Shown here piece by piece: positions 1 to 9,368 of a stretch of 64,000 bases of DNA (position 1 is the stretch's first letter; every line of letters begins with the position of its first letter). The notes beneath the pieces were generated by a model, which did no database searches, was not told the origin of the DNA, and was given only the letters and a program-made list of their open reading frames with translations. The DNA comes from Pseudonocardia sp. HH130629-09. GTDB taxonomy: Bacteria > Actinomycetota > Actinomycetes > Mycobacteriales > Pseudonocardiaceae. The stretch covers positions 744,001-808,000 of the forward strand of contig NZ_CP011868.1 of assembly GCF_001294645.1 (NCBI RefSeq), in the 5' to 3' direction. Both the position numbers and the translations under genes were made by a program.

Positions 1-450
1 CGCCAGATGCTCGCCGGTCGCGCCGAGTTCGCGTCCACCGACGAGCTCGCCGAGCTCACCGGTATCCGCACCGGCCCGACGTCGCGGCCGACCGACCGGG
101 TGCTGGCCCGGCTGCTGCCGGACTTCACCACCGAGGACTCCGACCTCGCCGGCGGGATGCGCTCGCTGCACGAGCCGTCGCTGATCGAGGCCAAGGACGC
201 CGCCGCGGCGACCGTGCTGGACACCCTGCCGGAGGCGGGTGGACGGCTGGAGCTCACCGAGGCCCAGGTCGACGCCTGGCTGGCCGCCCTCAACGACGTG
301 CGGCTCGCGCTCGGCACCGCCCTCGACGTCAGCGAGGACATGCCCGAGCAGCTGCCCGACGACGACCCGCGGGCCCAGCACCTGGGCGTCTACCACTGGC
401 TGACCTACGTGCAGGACTCCCTGGTCCGGGTTCGCGTCCGGGGGCTCTGA
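1..450 (+). CDS. DUF2017 family protein (5' end outside window)
   Basis: The reading frame is open from the first base, so the N-terminus lies outside the window; about 149 residues are visible, whereas the family is usually near 190. The sequence has the DUF2017 look: acidic, helical, ending in a segment with HWLTYVQDSLV. In actinobacteria this protein sits between clpS and the mec-cysO-cysM genes, and the same cysteine genes follow here after one inserted gene. No biochemical role is known to me. I am confident of the family from sequence plus gene order, less so of any function. Confidence 0.8.
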   Translation, partial: RQMLAGRAEFASTDELAELTGIRTGPTSRPTDRVLARLLPDFTTEDSDLAGGMRSLHEPSLIEAKDAAAATVLDTLPEAGGRLELTEAQVDAWLAALNDVRLALGTALDVSEDMPEQLPDDDPRAQHLGVYHWLTYVQDSLVRVRVRGL

Positions 451-469
451 CCCGACGGGTCGGGTCCCG

Positions 470-2155
470 TCACCGCCGCACGATCCGGTCGGTGGACGGC
501 GGGGTCAGTCCCGGGTTCGCGCCGAGGTACGCGACGAACGCGTCGAGGTCCACCGGCCCCCCGACCAGCTCGGTCCCGGCGGTGAAGGTGTCGAAGCCGT
601 CGCCGCCCGCGGACAGGAAGTTGTTCGTCGCGACCCGGTAGCGGCCGCCGTCGGTGACCGGGACACCGCCGATCGCGATGTCGCCCACCCGGTTCCCCGT
701 CACCGTGTAGCGCAGGTTCGACGAGCTCTGCAGCACCGTCGGGCCGTCCTCGACGGTGAACTGCTGGTCGAGCACCGCCCGCAGCTGGGCACCGGTGAGC
801 GTCATCGTCTGCAGGATGTTGCCGAACGGCTGCACGGTGTAGGCCTGCCCGTAGGTGACTCGGCCGCCCGCGCCGGGCACCAGGTCCGCGCGCACCCCGC
901 CGGGGTTGGTCAGCGCGATCTGCGCGCCGTCGCCGCGGGAGGCGGCGAGCTGGGCGTCGGCGATCACCGTGCCGAGCGGGGACAGCCCGGTCGGCCCGGC
1001 CGCGCGCAGCAGCGGCCCGGCCACCGTCCCGACCGGACGCTCGGCCAGCGGCCGCGACTGCGCGACCGCACGGTCGACGACCTCGGCCACGCCCGGGTCG
1101 GGTGTGACGTCGCGGGTGACGACCTCGTTGCGGGCCGTCGTCGTGCCGCGGTCCACGTCGCCGTCGCCGGTCAGGGCGAGGTCGACCACCGACAGCAGCC
1201 TGCCGAACGACAGGCCCTGCACGAACGGTCGGGGGTTCCCGGCCGGGTCGGTCGCCGAGCACAGGTACTGCTGGTGGGTGTGCGCGGAGAACACCGCGTC
1301 GACGTCGGCGGACACCGCGGCCGCGATCCGCGACGCCGGCCCGCCGGGCTCGATCGCACAGGCGTCCGGGCCGCCGTCACCGGTCGTCTCGTCGCCCTGG
1401 TGCAGCAGCAGCACCTGCGCCCGCACCCCCTGCGCGGTCAGCCCGCGCGACGCCGCGTCGACCGCGGCGACCTCGTCGCCGACGGCCAGGCCGCGGATGC
1501 CGTCGGGGGAGACCAGGTCGGGCAGCTCGGACAGGGTGGCGCCGATGACACCGATCCGGGTCCCGCCCGCCTCCACCACCGTCGACGCGGCGAGCGCCGG
1601 CCGCCCGGAGCCGTCGGTCACGTTGGCGGACAGGATCGGGAAGGAGGCGCCGTCGTAGGACGGGGTGAAGCGGCAGCCGTCGGTCGGGTGGCAGCCGCCG
1701 TGCTGCAACCGGCGCAGCTCGGCGATGCCCTCGTCGAACTCGTGGTTGCCCGCGACGGACGCGGCGACACCCATCCGCTCCAGCACCTCGACGGTCGGCT
1801 CGTCGTGGAACAGCGCCGACGCCAGCGGGGACGCGCCGACGTTGTCGCCGGTGGACAGCACCACGCTCGCCGGAGCCTGTGCCCGCAGCGCCGCGACGTG
1901 CGCGGCGAGGAACGCGGCGCCGCCGGCTTCGACCTGCGCGCCGGCGTCGTCGGTCACCCGGCCCGAGGATCCCGAGGGCGGTTCCAGGTTGCCGTGCAGG
2001 TCGTTGAGCGCGATGAGCCGCACCGTGCCGGAGCCGGGGGCACCCGGGGCGGAACGGCCGGAGAGCGTCACCGCCTCGACGGTGACCCCCACCGCCAGGA
2101 CGACGGCGAGCAGGGCGGCGAGGACGATTCCGACACGGCGACCGGGGGAGGACAC
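470..2155 (-). CDS. Secreted or membrane-anchored 5'-nucleotidase / metallophosphatase
   Basis: Bifunctional metallophosphatase/5'-nucleotidase (UshA-like), 561 residues, expected to dephosphorylate nucleotides outside the membrane. A hydrophobic N-terminal segment (about residues 10-30) looks like a signal peptide or anchor. The metallophosphoesterase domain shows NDLHGN, STGDN, AGNHEFDEG and a late AHTHQ metal motif; the C-terminal nucleotidase domain follows, with LTNPGGVR. The GTG start is chosen because the longer open frame upstream is a shadow of opposite-strand genes and because CATACT lies seven bases before it, as in the leaderless starts nearby. It is transcribed against DUF2017 and mec and interrupts their usual adjacency. 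Confidence 0.88.
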   Translation of the reverse strand: MSSPGRRVGIVLAALLAVVLAVGVTVEAVTLSGRSAPGAPGSGTVRLIALNDLHGNLEPPSGSSGRVTDDAGAQVEAGGAAFLAAHVAALRAQAPASVVLSTGDNVGASPLASALFHDEPTVEVLERMGVAASVAGNHEFDEGIAELRRLQHGGCHPTDGCRFTPSYDGASFPILSANVTDGSGRPALAASTVVEAGGTRIGVIGATLSELPDLVSPDGIRGLAVGDEVAAVDAASRGLTAQGVRAQVLLLHQGDETTGDGGPDACAIEPGGPASRIAAAVSADVDAVFSAHTHQQYLCSATDPAGNPRPFVQGLSFGRLLSVVDLALTGDGDVDRGTTTARNEVVTRDVTPDPGVAEVVDRAVAQSRPLAERPVGTVAGPLLRAAGPTGLSPLGTVIADAQLAASRGDGAQIALTNPGGVRADLVPGAGGRVTYGQAYTVQPFGNILQTMTLTGAQLRAVLDQQFTVEDGPTVLQSSSNLRYTVTGNRVGDIAIGGVPVTDGGRYRVATNNFLSAGGDGFDTFTAGTELVGGPVDLDAFVAYLGANPGLTPPSTDRIVRR

Positions 2156-2162
2156 GCAGGGC

Positions 2163-2168
2163 AGTATG
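2163..2168 (-). promoter_or_regulatory. Candidate -10 box of the 5'-nucleotidase gene
   Basis: CATACT on the minus strand, seven bases before the GTG at 2155, with no Shine-Dalgarno between. This fits leaderless transcription and supports that start. Confidence 0.4.
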
Positions 2169-2277
2169 GAGGCACCGCCGACCGCCGGGCCGTGGCCGGG
2201 ATCACAGACCGTGGTGTCGAGTGCGTGAACGCCGGGTGCGGGCCCGGCGGGTGTTCGGTCCCGCCGCCGGGGCCGCG

Positions 2278-2283
2278 TATCCT
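2278..2283 (+). promoter_or_regulatory. Candidate -10 box of mec (leaderless)
   Basis: TATCCT six bases before the GTG at 2290; no ribosome binding site fits between, so transcription would begin at or next to the start codon. Confidence 0.5.
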
Positions 2284-2289
2284 CACGTC

Positions 2290-2784
2290 GTGCTCGTCCT
2301 CCGGTCCGACCTCGTCGATGCGATCGTCGCGCACGCCCGCCGGGACTTCCCGGTCGAGTCGTGCGGGCAGCTCGTCGGTCCCGAGACCGGTGAGCACCCC
2401 GAGCGCTACGTGCCGATGACCAACGCCGACGAGGTGGCGAGCGACTTCGCCTTCTCCCCGGCCGAGGACATCCGCCTGGAGCGCGAGCTGGACGCGTCCG
2501 GTGAGCGCCGCATGTTCGTCGTCCACTCCCACACGCGGCTGCCGCGGCGCCCGGTGGCGCACACCGGCCTGCCCGAGGCCTACCCGTCGCCCAAGGACGT
2601 CGCCCAGATGGAGTGGACCCCCGACCAGCACTGGCTGATCGTGGGCCTCGCCACCGCCGACGCCGAGCCCGAGGTGCGCTCCTACCACCTCGCCGACGGC
2701 GAGGTCGTGGAGGACGAGCTGGCGGTCGTGGAGTCCTACATGTTCTCCCACACCGGCTCCGACGACGTGCCCGACCGGGCCTGA
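2290..2784 (+). CDS. mec: Mec-like JAMM/MPN+ metalloprotease (CysO-cysteine peptidase)
   Basis: JAMM-domain zinc protease of 164 residues. In Mycobacterium tuberculosis, Mec releases cysteine from the C-terminus of the sulfur carrier CysO after CysM has formed the CysO-cysteine adduct. Visible are VESCGQLVG near the N-terminus, VHSHT for the two zinc histidines, and EAYPSPKD carrying the Ser and Asp ligands. The distance from the second His to that Asp is 22 residues, about 11 more than in the mycobacterial protein, because of a Pro/Arg-rich stretch (RLPRRPVAHTG). cysO and cysM follow directly, supporting the assignment. The start is set by the TATCCT box just upstream. Confidence 0.88.
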   Translation: MLVLRSDLVDAIVAHARRDFPVESCGQLVGPETGEHPERYVPMTNADEVASDFAFSPAEDIRLERELDASGERRMFVVHSHTRLPRRPVAHTGLPEAYPSPKDVAQMEWTPDQHWLIVGLATADAEPEVRSYHLADGEVVEDELAVVESYMFSHTGSDDVPDRA

Positions 2785-2899
2785 TCGACCCTCTCGCGCA
2801 CCCGCGCCGGAGGTCGCGCGGGAATGTCGCCGTACTCCGGCCGCGTTGCCGCGTGCAGAAGTCCACGCCAGAGCGACCCCACCAGGAGTGATCACCGAC

Positions 2900-3175
2900 A
2901 TGGCCGTCTCCGTGTCCGTCCCCACCATCCTTCGCACCCACACCGGCGGCGAGAAGACCGTCGAGGCGAAGGGCGACACCGTCTCCGCGGTCATCGACGA
3001 CCTGGAGTCGCGGCACAGCGGCATCAAGGACCGTCTGATCACCGACGGCAAGCTGCACCGCTTCGTCAACATCTACGTCGACGACGAGGACATCCGTTTC
3101 GCCGGCGGCCTGGAGGCCCCGGTCAAGGAGTCCTCGACGTTCACGATCCTCCCGGCCGTGGCCGGCGGTCGCTGA
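2900..3175 (+). CDS. cysO: CysO sulfur-carrier protein (ThiS/MoaD fold)
   Basis: Small beta-grasp sulfur carrier, 91 residues, close to mycobacterial CysO (PTILRTHTGG near the start, KLHRFVNIYVDDEDIRF in the middle). Carriers of this family are adenylated and thiocarboxylated on a terminal Gly-Gly, then CysM adds the cysteine backbone. Here the protein ends AVAGGR: one arginine follows the Gly-Gly, so a terminal cleavage would be needed before activation. AGGAG lies 11 bases before the ATG. mec is upstream and cysM downstream, so the three form one cysteine-synthesis unit. No activating MoeB-like enzyme is in the window. Confidence 0.92.
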   Translation: MAVSVSVPTILRTHTGGEKTVEAKGDTVSAVIDDLESRHSGIKDRLITDGKLHRFVNIYVDDEDIRFAGGLEAPVKESSTFTILPAVAGGR

Positions 3176-3189
3176 GCCCCACCGGAGAT

Positions 3190-3220
3190 CGGTGCCGGGC
3201 GGCCCGCCCGCCCGGCACCG
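3190..3220. terminator. GC-rich hairpin between cysO and cysM
   Basis: CGGTGCCGGGCGG pairs with CCGCCCGGCACCG over 13 bases with a five-base loop, just after the cysO stop and before the cysM ribosome binding site. There is no U-tract. It may be a partial terminator or an mRNA-processing/stability element that sets the cysO:cysM ratio. Confidence 0.55.
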
Positions 3221-3228
3221 GTGCGTGA

Positions 3229-4185
<957 letters not shown>

Positions 4186-4221
4186 ACCGGTCACAACGGG
4201 CATAGCGGGCGGGCGCGCCGG

Positions 4222-4227
4222 TACCGT
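4222..4227 (+). promoter_or_regulatory. Candidate -10 box of the rhomboid gene (leaderless)
   Basis: TACCGT seven bases before the ATG at 4235, with no ribosome binding site. Confidence 0.5.
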
Positions 4228-4234
4228 GGACGGC

Positions 4235-4837
4235 ATGACCGCACCCCCGGACGGCCGCCCCGCCCGTGTGCTGCCGCCCGCGCCGGTGCGCGCGGCGGTG
4301 ATCATGCTGGTGTTCACCGCCGCGCTGTACGTCTTCGAGGCCGTCGACCAGGCGTCGGGCGAGATGGTCGACGCCGCCTCGGCGATCTACCCGCGCGACA
4401 TCGACGGGCTGGCCGGGATCCTCACCGCGCCGCTGCTGCACGGCGACTGGGCGCATCTCGCCGCGAACAGCCTGCCGTTCCTGATCTTCGGGTTCCTCGC
4501 GATGTCCGGCGGCCCCGTCCAGTGGTTCGCGGTGACCGCGACGATCTGGCTGGTCAGCGGGCTGGGGGTGTGGCTGACCTCGCCGCTGCCGGTACTCGGC
4601 GCCTCCGGGATCGTGTTCGGCTGGTTCCTGTTCCTGCTGACCCGCGGCTTCTACGCCCGCAACGGCACGCAGATCCTGCTCGCCGTCGTCCTGTTCCTGT
4701 TCCTGTTCTACGGCTCCATCCTCTGGGGCGTGCTGCCCTCCGACCCGTCGGTGTCCTGGCAGGGCCACCTGTTCGGCGCGGTCGGCGGGGTGCTCGCCGC
4801 CTACTGGGTGTCCCGGGCCGACCGCCTACCCTCCTAG
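4235..4837 (+). CDS. Rhomboid intramembrane serine protease
   Basis: Polytopic membrane protein of 200 residues with about six hydrophobic helices. Catalytic residues are visible: Ser124 in LGASGIVFGW and His178 in WQGHLFGA, the Ser-His dyad of rhomboids; the HLAANSLPF segment in an earlier helix is also typical. It would cleave membrane-protein substrates within the bilayer; the substrate is unknown. It lies between cysM and murI, as Rv1337 does in M. tuberculosis. The start is fixed by the TACCGT box. Confidence 0.9.
   Translation: MTAPPDGRPARVLPPAPVRAAVIMLVFTAALYVFEAVDQASGEMVDAASAIYPRDIDGLAGILTAPLLHGDWAHLAANSLPFLIFGFLAMSGGPVQWFAVTATIWLVSGLGVWLTSPLPVLGASGIVFGWFLFLLTRGFYARNGTQILLAVVLFLFLFYGSILWGVLPSDPSVSWQGHLFGAVGGVLAAYWVSRADRLPS
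4827..4832 (+). promoter_or_regulatory. Candidate -10 box of murI
   Basis: TACCCT eight bases before the GTG at 4841. It overlaps the end of the rhomboid gene, so murI could have its own promoter as well as readthrough. Confidence 0.4.
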
Positions 4838-4840
4838 GGT

Positions 4841-5671
4841 GTGAGCGACGCACCCGGGCTCGACGCCCCGATCGGCATCTTCGACTCCGGGGTCGGCGGT
4901 CTGACCGTCGCCCGCTCGGTCATCGACCTGCTGCCCGCCGAGCAGATCGTCTACGTCGGTGACACCGCGCACAGCCCGTACGGGCCGCGCCGGCTCGCCG
5001 ACATCCGGCGCCTCTCGCTCGGCATCGGCGACGAGCTCGTCGACTCCGGGGTCAAGGCGCTGGTCATCGCCTGCAACTCCGCCTCGGCGGCGTGCCTGGC
5101 CGACTTCCGCGAGCGCTACCCCGTGCCGGTGGTCGAGGTCGTCCGCCCGGCCGTGCGCCGCGCCGTCGCCACCACCCGCAACGGTCGGATCGGTGTCATC
5201 GGCACCGCCGCGACGATCGCCTCGGGCGCCTACTCCGACGCCTTCGACGCCGCTCCCGACACCGAGATCACCTCGGTCGCCTGCCCCCGGTTCGTCGACT
5301 TCGTCGAGCGCGGCACCACCAGCGGCCGCCAGGTCCTCGGCGTCGCCCAGGGCTACCTGGAGCCGCTCCAGCGCGCCGGGGTCGACACCGTCGTCCTCGG
5401 CTGCACCCACTACCCACTGCTGTCCGGGGTGCTGGAGATCGTCCTCGGCCCGGACGTGACGCTCGTGTCCTCGGCCGACGAGACCGCCCGCACCCTGGTC
5501 CGGACCCTGCACGCGCACGACCTGCTGCGCGACGACACCGCCCCGCCCGCACCGCACCGCTTCCTCGCCACCGGTGACCCGGAGCCCTTCGCCCGCCTGG
5601 GCCGCCGGTTCCTGGGCCCGGAGATCGGGTCGGTCGTGGGCCGCGCGGGTGCCGCGCTCCCGTCCGCCTGA
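4841..5671 (+). CDS. murI: Glutamate racemase
   Basis: Cofactor-independent racemase making D-glutamate for peptidoglycan in the cytoplasm; 276 residues, normal length. [13 protein letters not shown] and [11 protein letters not shown] are at the N-terminus; the two catalytic cysteines are Cys78 in ACNSAS and Cys188 in GCTHYPLL. It starts three bases after the rhomboid stop codon, and the order matches Rv1337-Rv1338. Confidence 0.96.
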   Translation: MSDAPGLDAPIGIFDSGVGGLTVARSVIDLLPAEQIVYVGDTAHSPYGPRRLADIRRLSLGIGDELVDSGVKALVIACNSASAACLADFRERYPVPVVEVVRPAVRRAVATTRNGRIGVIGTAATIASGAYSDAFDAAPDTEITSVACPRFVDFVERGTTSGRQVLGVAQGYLEPLQRAGVDTVVLGCTHYPLLSGVLEIVLGPDVTLVSSADETARTLVRTLHAHDLLRDDTAPPAPHRFLATGDPEPFARLGRRFLGPEIGSVVGRAGAALPSA

Positions 5672-5740
5672 CGGCCGGGGGTGTGGATGCCCACCGGCCC
5701 ACGACGGTGGGTCCGGCGCCGTGTCGGAGGGGCGCGGGGG

Positions 5741-5746
5741 TAGCGT
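5741..5746 (+). promoter_or_regulatory. Candidate -10 box of the 5754 membrane-protein gene
   Basis: TAGCGT seven bases before GTG 5754; no ribosome binding site. Confidence 0.5.
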
Positions 5747-5753
5747 TCCCGCC

Positions 5754-6128
5754 GTGATCGGAACGCTCGTCCTGGTGATCACCGTGGCGCTCTCGGCCAC
5801 CGCGCTGTTCGGGCTGGTCACGACGGCGCTGAACCGGCCCCCGAGCCGGGTGCACGCCGTCGCCGTCGGCGTCTGTGTGGCGCTCGTCGTCGTGCAGGCC
5901 GCGATCGCGGCGTACCGGGTCCTGCTCGGCGGGGTCACCCTGCCCGAACAGTCGACCTTCCTCATCTACCTCGCCGTCGCGGTCTGCGTCCCGGTGATCG
6001 CGCTGCAGTTCGCCACCGCCGAACCGAGCCGCTGGGGCGGAGCCGTGATCGCGGTCGGCGCGATCGGGACGCTCGTCGCCGTGCTGCGCCTGCAGGGCCT
6101 GTGGATCCCGGGGGTGCCCGGTGCCTGA
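5754..6128 (+). CDS. Small membrane protein of unknown function
   Basis: A 124-residue protein of four hydrophobic segments with short loops and no catalytic motif that I recognise. The GTG start is chosen by the TAGCGT box upstream. Its last eight bases overlap the start of the next small membrane protein, so the two are translationally coupled and may form a complex. It is inserted between murI and the phosphodiesterase gene. Confidence 0.7.
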   Translation: MIGTLVLVITVALSATALFGLVTTALNRPPSRVHAVAVGVCVALVVVQAAIAAYRVLLGGVTLPEQSTFLIYLAVAVCVPVIALQFATAEPSRWGGAVIAVGAIGTLVAVLRLQGLWIPGVPGA

Positions 6129-6537
6129 GCCCCACGCCCCCGGGCCCCGCGCCACCGCCACCGGCCCCGGCCGCATCCTCATCGCCGTCTACGGCATCTT
6201 CGCGCTCTCGGCCTCGGCGCGGGCCGGCGTGCAGATCGCCGAACGCTTCGGCGAGGCACCGCTGGCGTACTCGCTGTCCGCGCTCGCCGGGTTCGTCTAC
6301 ATCCTGGCCACCGTCGGCCTGGCGGGCACCGGGCCCGGCTTCCGCCGTCTCGCCTGGTCCGCCGTCGTGTTCGAGCTCGTCGGCGTGCTCGGGGTCGGCG
6401 CGTTCACCACGTTCGTCCCCGCCGACTTCCCCCGCGAGACGGTCTGGTCGCACTTCGGCGCCGGCTACGGCTTCGTCCCGCTCGTCCTGCCGTTCGTCGG
6501 ACTCTGGTGGCTGCGGCGCACCTCACGAACGGGTTAG
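6121..6537 (+). CDS. Conserved actinobacterial membrane protein
   Basis: A 138-residue protein with four predicted membrane helices and a short basic N-terminus. The segments ASARAGVQIAERF, PLAYSLSALAGFVY and VWSHFGAGYGFVP look like a conserved actinobacterial family that includes M. tuberculosis Rv1342c; I infer this from memory of sequence pattern and neighbourhood. The function is unknown. The GTG start overlaps the end of the preceding membrane-protein gene. Confidence 0.75.
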   Translation: MPEPHAPGPRATATGPGRILIAVYGIFALSASARAGVQIAERFGEAPLAYSLSALAGFVYILATVGLAGTGPGFRRLAWSAVVFELVGVLGVGAFTTFVPADFPRETVWSHFGAGYGFVPLVLPFVGLWWLRRTSRTG

Positions 6538-6545
6538 GGGCGCGC

Positions 6546-7331
6546 ATGCAGCTGATCGTTCTCGGGTGCTCCGGCAGCGGCCCCGGACCCGAGTCCCCGG
6601 CATCGGGCTACCTCGTCGAGGCCGGGTCGACCCGCCTCACCCTCGACCTCGGCAACGGCACCCTCGGCGCCCTGCAGCGGCACGCCGACCCGTTCTCCCT
6701 CGACGCCGCGGTGTTCAGCCACCTGCATCCCGACCACTGCTCGGACTTCCCGTCGCTGGCGGTGCACCGTCGCTACCATCCCCGGCCCCCGTTCGACGCG
6801 ACCGCGCGGAAGCTGCCCGTGCACGCCCCGGCCGGTGCGCACACCCGCTTCGCCCGCGCCGACGCCGTCACCGAGGCCGACTACGCCCGCACCGACCTCA
6901 CCGACGTCTTCTCCTTCCACGACCTCGTGGCGGGGGAGCCGTTCACCGTCGGCGCCGGCGACGACGTCGTCACCGTCACCGCCCACGAGGTCGTGCACGT
7001 CTGCCCCGCCTGGGCGCTGCGCCTCGAGCACCGCGGCCGGGTGCTGACCTACTCCGGGGACACCGCCGCCTGCCCCGGACTCGTCGAGGCCGCCCGCGAC
7101 GCCGACCTGCTGCTCTGCGAGGCCAGCTGGCCGCACGCCGAGGCCGGACCGCCCGGGGTGCACCTGTCCGGACGGGAGGCGGGCGAGCACGCCGCGGCTG
7201 CCGGCGCCCGGCGTCTGGTCGTCACCCACGTCCCGGCCTGGTTCGACCGCGAGTCCCTCGGCGCCGAGGCCAAGGCGGCCTTCGGCGGGACCGTCGAGCT
7301 CGCCCGGCCCGACGCGGTGTTCGAGGTCTGA
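6546..7331 (+). CDS. MBL-fold cyclic nucleotide phosphodiesterase (Rv1339-like)
   Basis: Metallo-beta-lactamase fold hydrolase of 261 residues. The metal motif [10 protein letters not shown] is present near residue 58, further ligands follow in TYSGDTA, LCEASW and VVTHVPA. By position between murI and rph it corresponds to Rv1339, reported to be an atypical class II cAMP phosphodiesterase, so lowering cAMP is the likely role. AGGGG lies five bases before the ATG. An RNase Z-like role is less likely because the length and context match Rv1339. Confidence 0.85.
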   Translation: MQLIVLGCSGSGPGPESPASGYLVEAGSTRLTLDLGNGTLGALQRHADPFSLDAAVFSHLHPDHCSDFPSLAVHRRYHPRPPFDATARKLPVHAPAGAHTRFARADAVTEADYARTDLTDVFSFHDLVAGEPFTVGAGDDVVTVTAHEVVHVCPAWALRLEHRGRVLTYSGDTAACPGLVEAARDADLLLCEASWPHAEAGPPGVHLSGREAGEHAAAAGARRLVVTHVPAWFDRESLGAEAKAAFGGTVELARPDAVFEV

Positions 7332-7341
7332 ACCGGCTTCC

Positions 7342-7347
7342 TACGAT
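7342..7347 (+). promoter_or_regulatory. Candidate -10 box of rph (leaderless)
   Basis: TACGAT six bases before the GTG at 7354 with no ribosome binding site. Confidence 0.5.
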
Positions 7348-7353
7348 GGTCCG

Positions 7354-8154
7354 GTGACACGAACCGAGGGCAGGGCCGACGGCCGGACCGACGACGAGAT
7401 GCGGCCGGTGACCATCACCCGGGGCTTCCAGAAGCACCCTGCGGGATCGGTGCTGGTGGAGTTCGGTGACACGAAGGTGCTGTGCGCCGCCAGCGTCACC
7501 GACGGGGTACCGCGCTGGCGCAAGGGATCCGGCCTCGGCTGGGTCACCGCCGAGTACGCGATGCTGCCCTCGGCCACCGACACCCGCTCGTCGCGGGAGT
7601 CGGTGAAGGGGCGGATCGGCGGCCGCACCCACGAGATCTCCCGGCTGATCGGCCGGTCCCTGCGTGCCTGCATCGACCTGCGCGCGCTCGGCGAGAACAC
7701 GATCGCGATCGACTGCGACGTCCTGCAGGCCGACGGCGGCACCCGCACCGCGGCGATCACCGGCGCCTACGTGGCCCTGTGCGACGCCGTCACCTGGCTC
7801 GGGGAGCAGGGCAAGCTGTCCGACCCCAAGCCGATCTCCTGTCAGGTCGCCGCGGTGTCGGTCGGCGTCGTCGACGGACGCGTCCGGCTCGACCTGCCCT
7901 ACGAGGAGGACTCGCGGGCCGAGGTCGACACGAACGTCGTCGCCACCGAGACCGGGACGCTGATCGAGGTCCAGGGGACCGGCGAGGGCGCCACGTTCTC
8001 CCGCTCGACCCTCGACGCGATGCTCGACTCCGCGCTCGCCGGGATCGCCGAGCTGTCCCGCCTCCAGGTCGATGTGCTCGCCGCGCCGCACCCGAAGATC
8101 GTCGCGCAGACCGCCCCCGCCGCCCCGGGCACCGCGGGGGAGGGCGACGCGTGA
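7354..8154 (+). CDS. rph: Ribonuclease PH
   Basis: Phosphorolytic 3'-5' exoribonuclease that trims tRNA 3' ends; 266 residues. The RNase PH core is complete: [11 protein letters not shown], a [13 protein letters not shown] loop, [14 protein letters not shown] and [19 protein letters not shown]. The last four bases overlap rdgB (GTGA), so both are made from one message. The preceding TACGAT suggests that transcription starts at this GTG. Confidence 0.96.
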   Translation: MTRTEGRADGRTDDEMRPVTITRGFQKHPAGSVLVEFGDTKVLCAASVTDGVPRWRKGSGLGWVTAEYAMLPSATDTRSSRESVKGRIGGRTHEISRLIGRSLRACIDLRALGENTIAIDCDVLQADGGTRTAAITGAYVALCDAVTWLGEQGKLSDPKPISCQVAAVSVGVVDGRVRLDLPYEEDSRAEVDTNVVATETGTLIEVQGTGEGATFSRSTLDAMLDSALAGIAELSRLQVDVLAAPHPKIVAQTAPAAPGTAGEGDA

Positions 8155-8837
8155 GGATCCTGCTCGCCACCCGCAACGCCAAGAAGCTCGTCGAGCTGCG
8201 CCGGATCACCGAGGCCGCGGGTCTCTCCGGGGTGGAGATCGTCGGGCTCGCCGACGTCCCCGAGTTCCCCGAGGCCCCTGAGACCGGCGCGACCTTCGCC
8301 GCGAACGCGCTCGCCAAGGCCCGCGACGCCGCCGCCGCGACCGGGCTGCCCGCGATCGCCGACGACTCGGGCATCACCGTCGACGCCCTCAACGGCATGC
8401 CGGGCATCTTCTCCGCCCGCTGGTCCGGCCGGCACGGCGACGACGCGGCCAACCTGGCGCTGCTGCTCGGACAGACCGCCGACGTCCCCGACGAGCGCCG
8501 CGGCGCCTCGTTCGTGTGCGCCGCCGCGCTCGTCACGCCCGAGGCGGCGGCCGGGCTCCATGACACCGACGACACCGACGGCTCCGATGCCACCGGCGGC
8601 CCCGACGCGGAGGACTCCGTGCCCGGGCGCACTGTGGTGCACGGGACGTGGCGCGGCACCCTGCTGCGTGCCCCGCGCGGGGAGAACGGGTTCGGCTACG
8701 ACCCGATCTTCGCCCCGGAGGGCGACACCCGCTCCTCGGCCGAGCTCAGCGCCGAGGAGAAGGACGCCGCCTCCCACCGCGGGACCGCGCTGCGCGCACT
8801 CGTCCCGCACCTGCAGGCGCTGCTCGCCCGCGACTGA
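8151..8837 (+). CDS. rdgB: RdgB/HAM1 non-canonical purine NTP pyrophosphatase
   Basis: Hydrolyses dITP, ITP and XTP to monophosphates, keeping deaminated purines out of DNA and RNA. The 228-residue protein starts [13 protein letters not shown], with [14 protein letters not shown] and [11 protein letters not shown] as substrate motifs and [10 protein letters not shown] at the end. Residues about 135-160 form an acidic Asp/Thr-rich insertion ([14 protein letters not shown]) not typical of the family. It is coupled to rph by a four-base overlap. Confidence 0.95.
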   Translation: MRILLATRNAKKLVELRRITEAAGLSGVEIVGLADVPEFPEAPETGATFAANALAKARDAAAATGLPAIADDSGITVDALNGMPGIFSARWSGRHGDDAANLALLLGQTADVPDERRGASFVCAAALVTPEAAAGLHDTDDTDGSDATGGPDAEDSVPGRTVVHGTWRGTLLRAPRGENGFGYDPIFAPEGDTRSSAELSAEEKDAASHRGTALRALVPHLQALLARD

Positions 8838-8840
8838 GGG

Positions 8841-9239
8841 CTACTCGGGGGCGGGCTCGGCCAGGACGCGCTGCGCGATCCGGAACGCCGAGTTCGCCGC
8901 CGGGACCCCGCAGTAGATCGCGGTCTGCAGGATGATCTCGACGATCTCGTCGGTGGTCAGGCCGTTGCGCCGGGCCGCCCGTACGTGCAGCTCGAACTCC
9001 TCCCAGTGCCCGTGCGCGACGAGTGCGGTCAGCGTCACCGCCGAGCGCATCCGGCGCTCCAGCCCGGGGCGGGTCCAGATCTCGTTCCACGCGTAGCGGG
9101 TGATCAGCTTCTGGAAGTCCGCGGTCGTGTCGTCGACGCGGCCCAGCGCCGCGTCGACGTAGTCCTGGCCGAGGACCTCGCGGCGCACGGCCAGCCCATC
9201 GGCGTCCAGTTCGGCGGGATCGATACCCGAGTCGCTCAT
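8841..9239 (-). CDS. pcaC: 4-carboxymuconolactone decarboxylase family protein (PcaC-like)
   Basis: AhpD/CMD-fold protein of 132 residues, the length of stand-alone PcaC, which decarboxylates 4-carboxymuconolactone in the protocatechuate branch of the beta-ketoadipate pathway. FQKLITRYAWNEIWTRPGL, VALVAHGHWEEFELHV-like text and EIILQTAIYCGVPAANSAF match PcaC rather than peroxidase members. The next pathway genes in the window (pobA, pcaH, pcaG) lie about 27 kb away, so it is not in an operon with them. A GAGAGG box precedes the ATG. Confidence 0.82.
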   Translation of the reverse strand: MSDSGIDPAELDADGLAVRREVLGQDYVDAALGRVDDTTADFQKLITRYAWNEIWTRPGLERRMRSAVTLTALVAHGHWEEFELHVRAARRNGLTTDEIVEIILQTAIYCGVPAANSAFRIAQRVLAEPAPE

Positions 9240-9355
9240 GGTCGGCAGCCTCTCACGGCCCATCCCCATGGCACGCCGGCCGAGGTCGCCCGACGACCGG
9301 CGGCGGGGACCGGTCGGTGCGGCGACGCGGCCGACGGCACCGGCGCGGGGCTCGG

Positions 9356-9361
9356 TACCGT
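9356..9361 (+). promoter_or_regulatory. Candidate -10 box of the TVP38 gene
   Basis: TACCGT seven bases before GTG 9369. It selects that start over an in-frame GTG at 9360 that overlaps the box. Confidence 0.5.
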
Positions 9362-9368
9362 GACGTCC

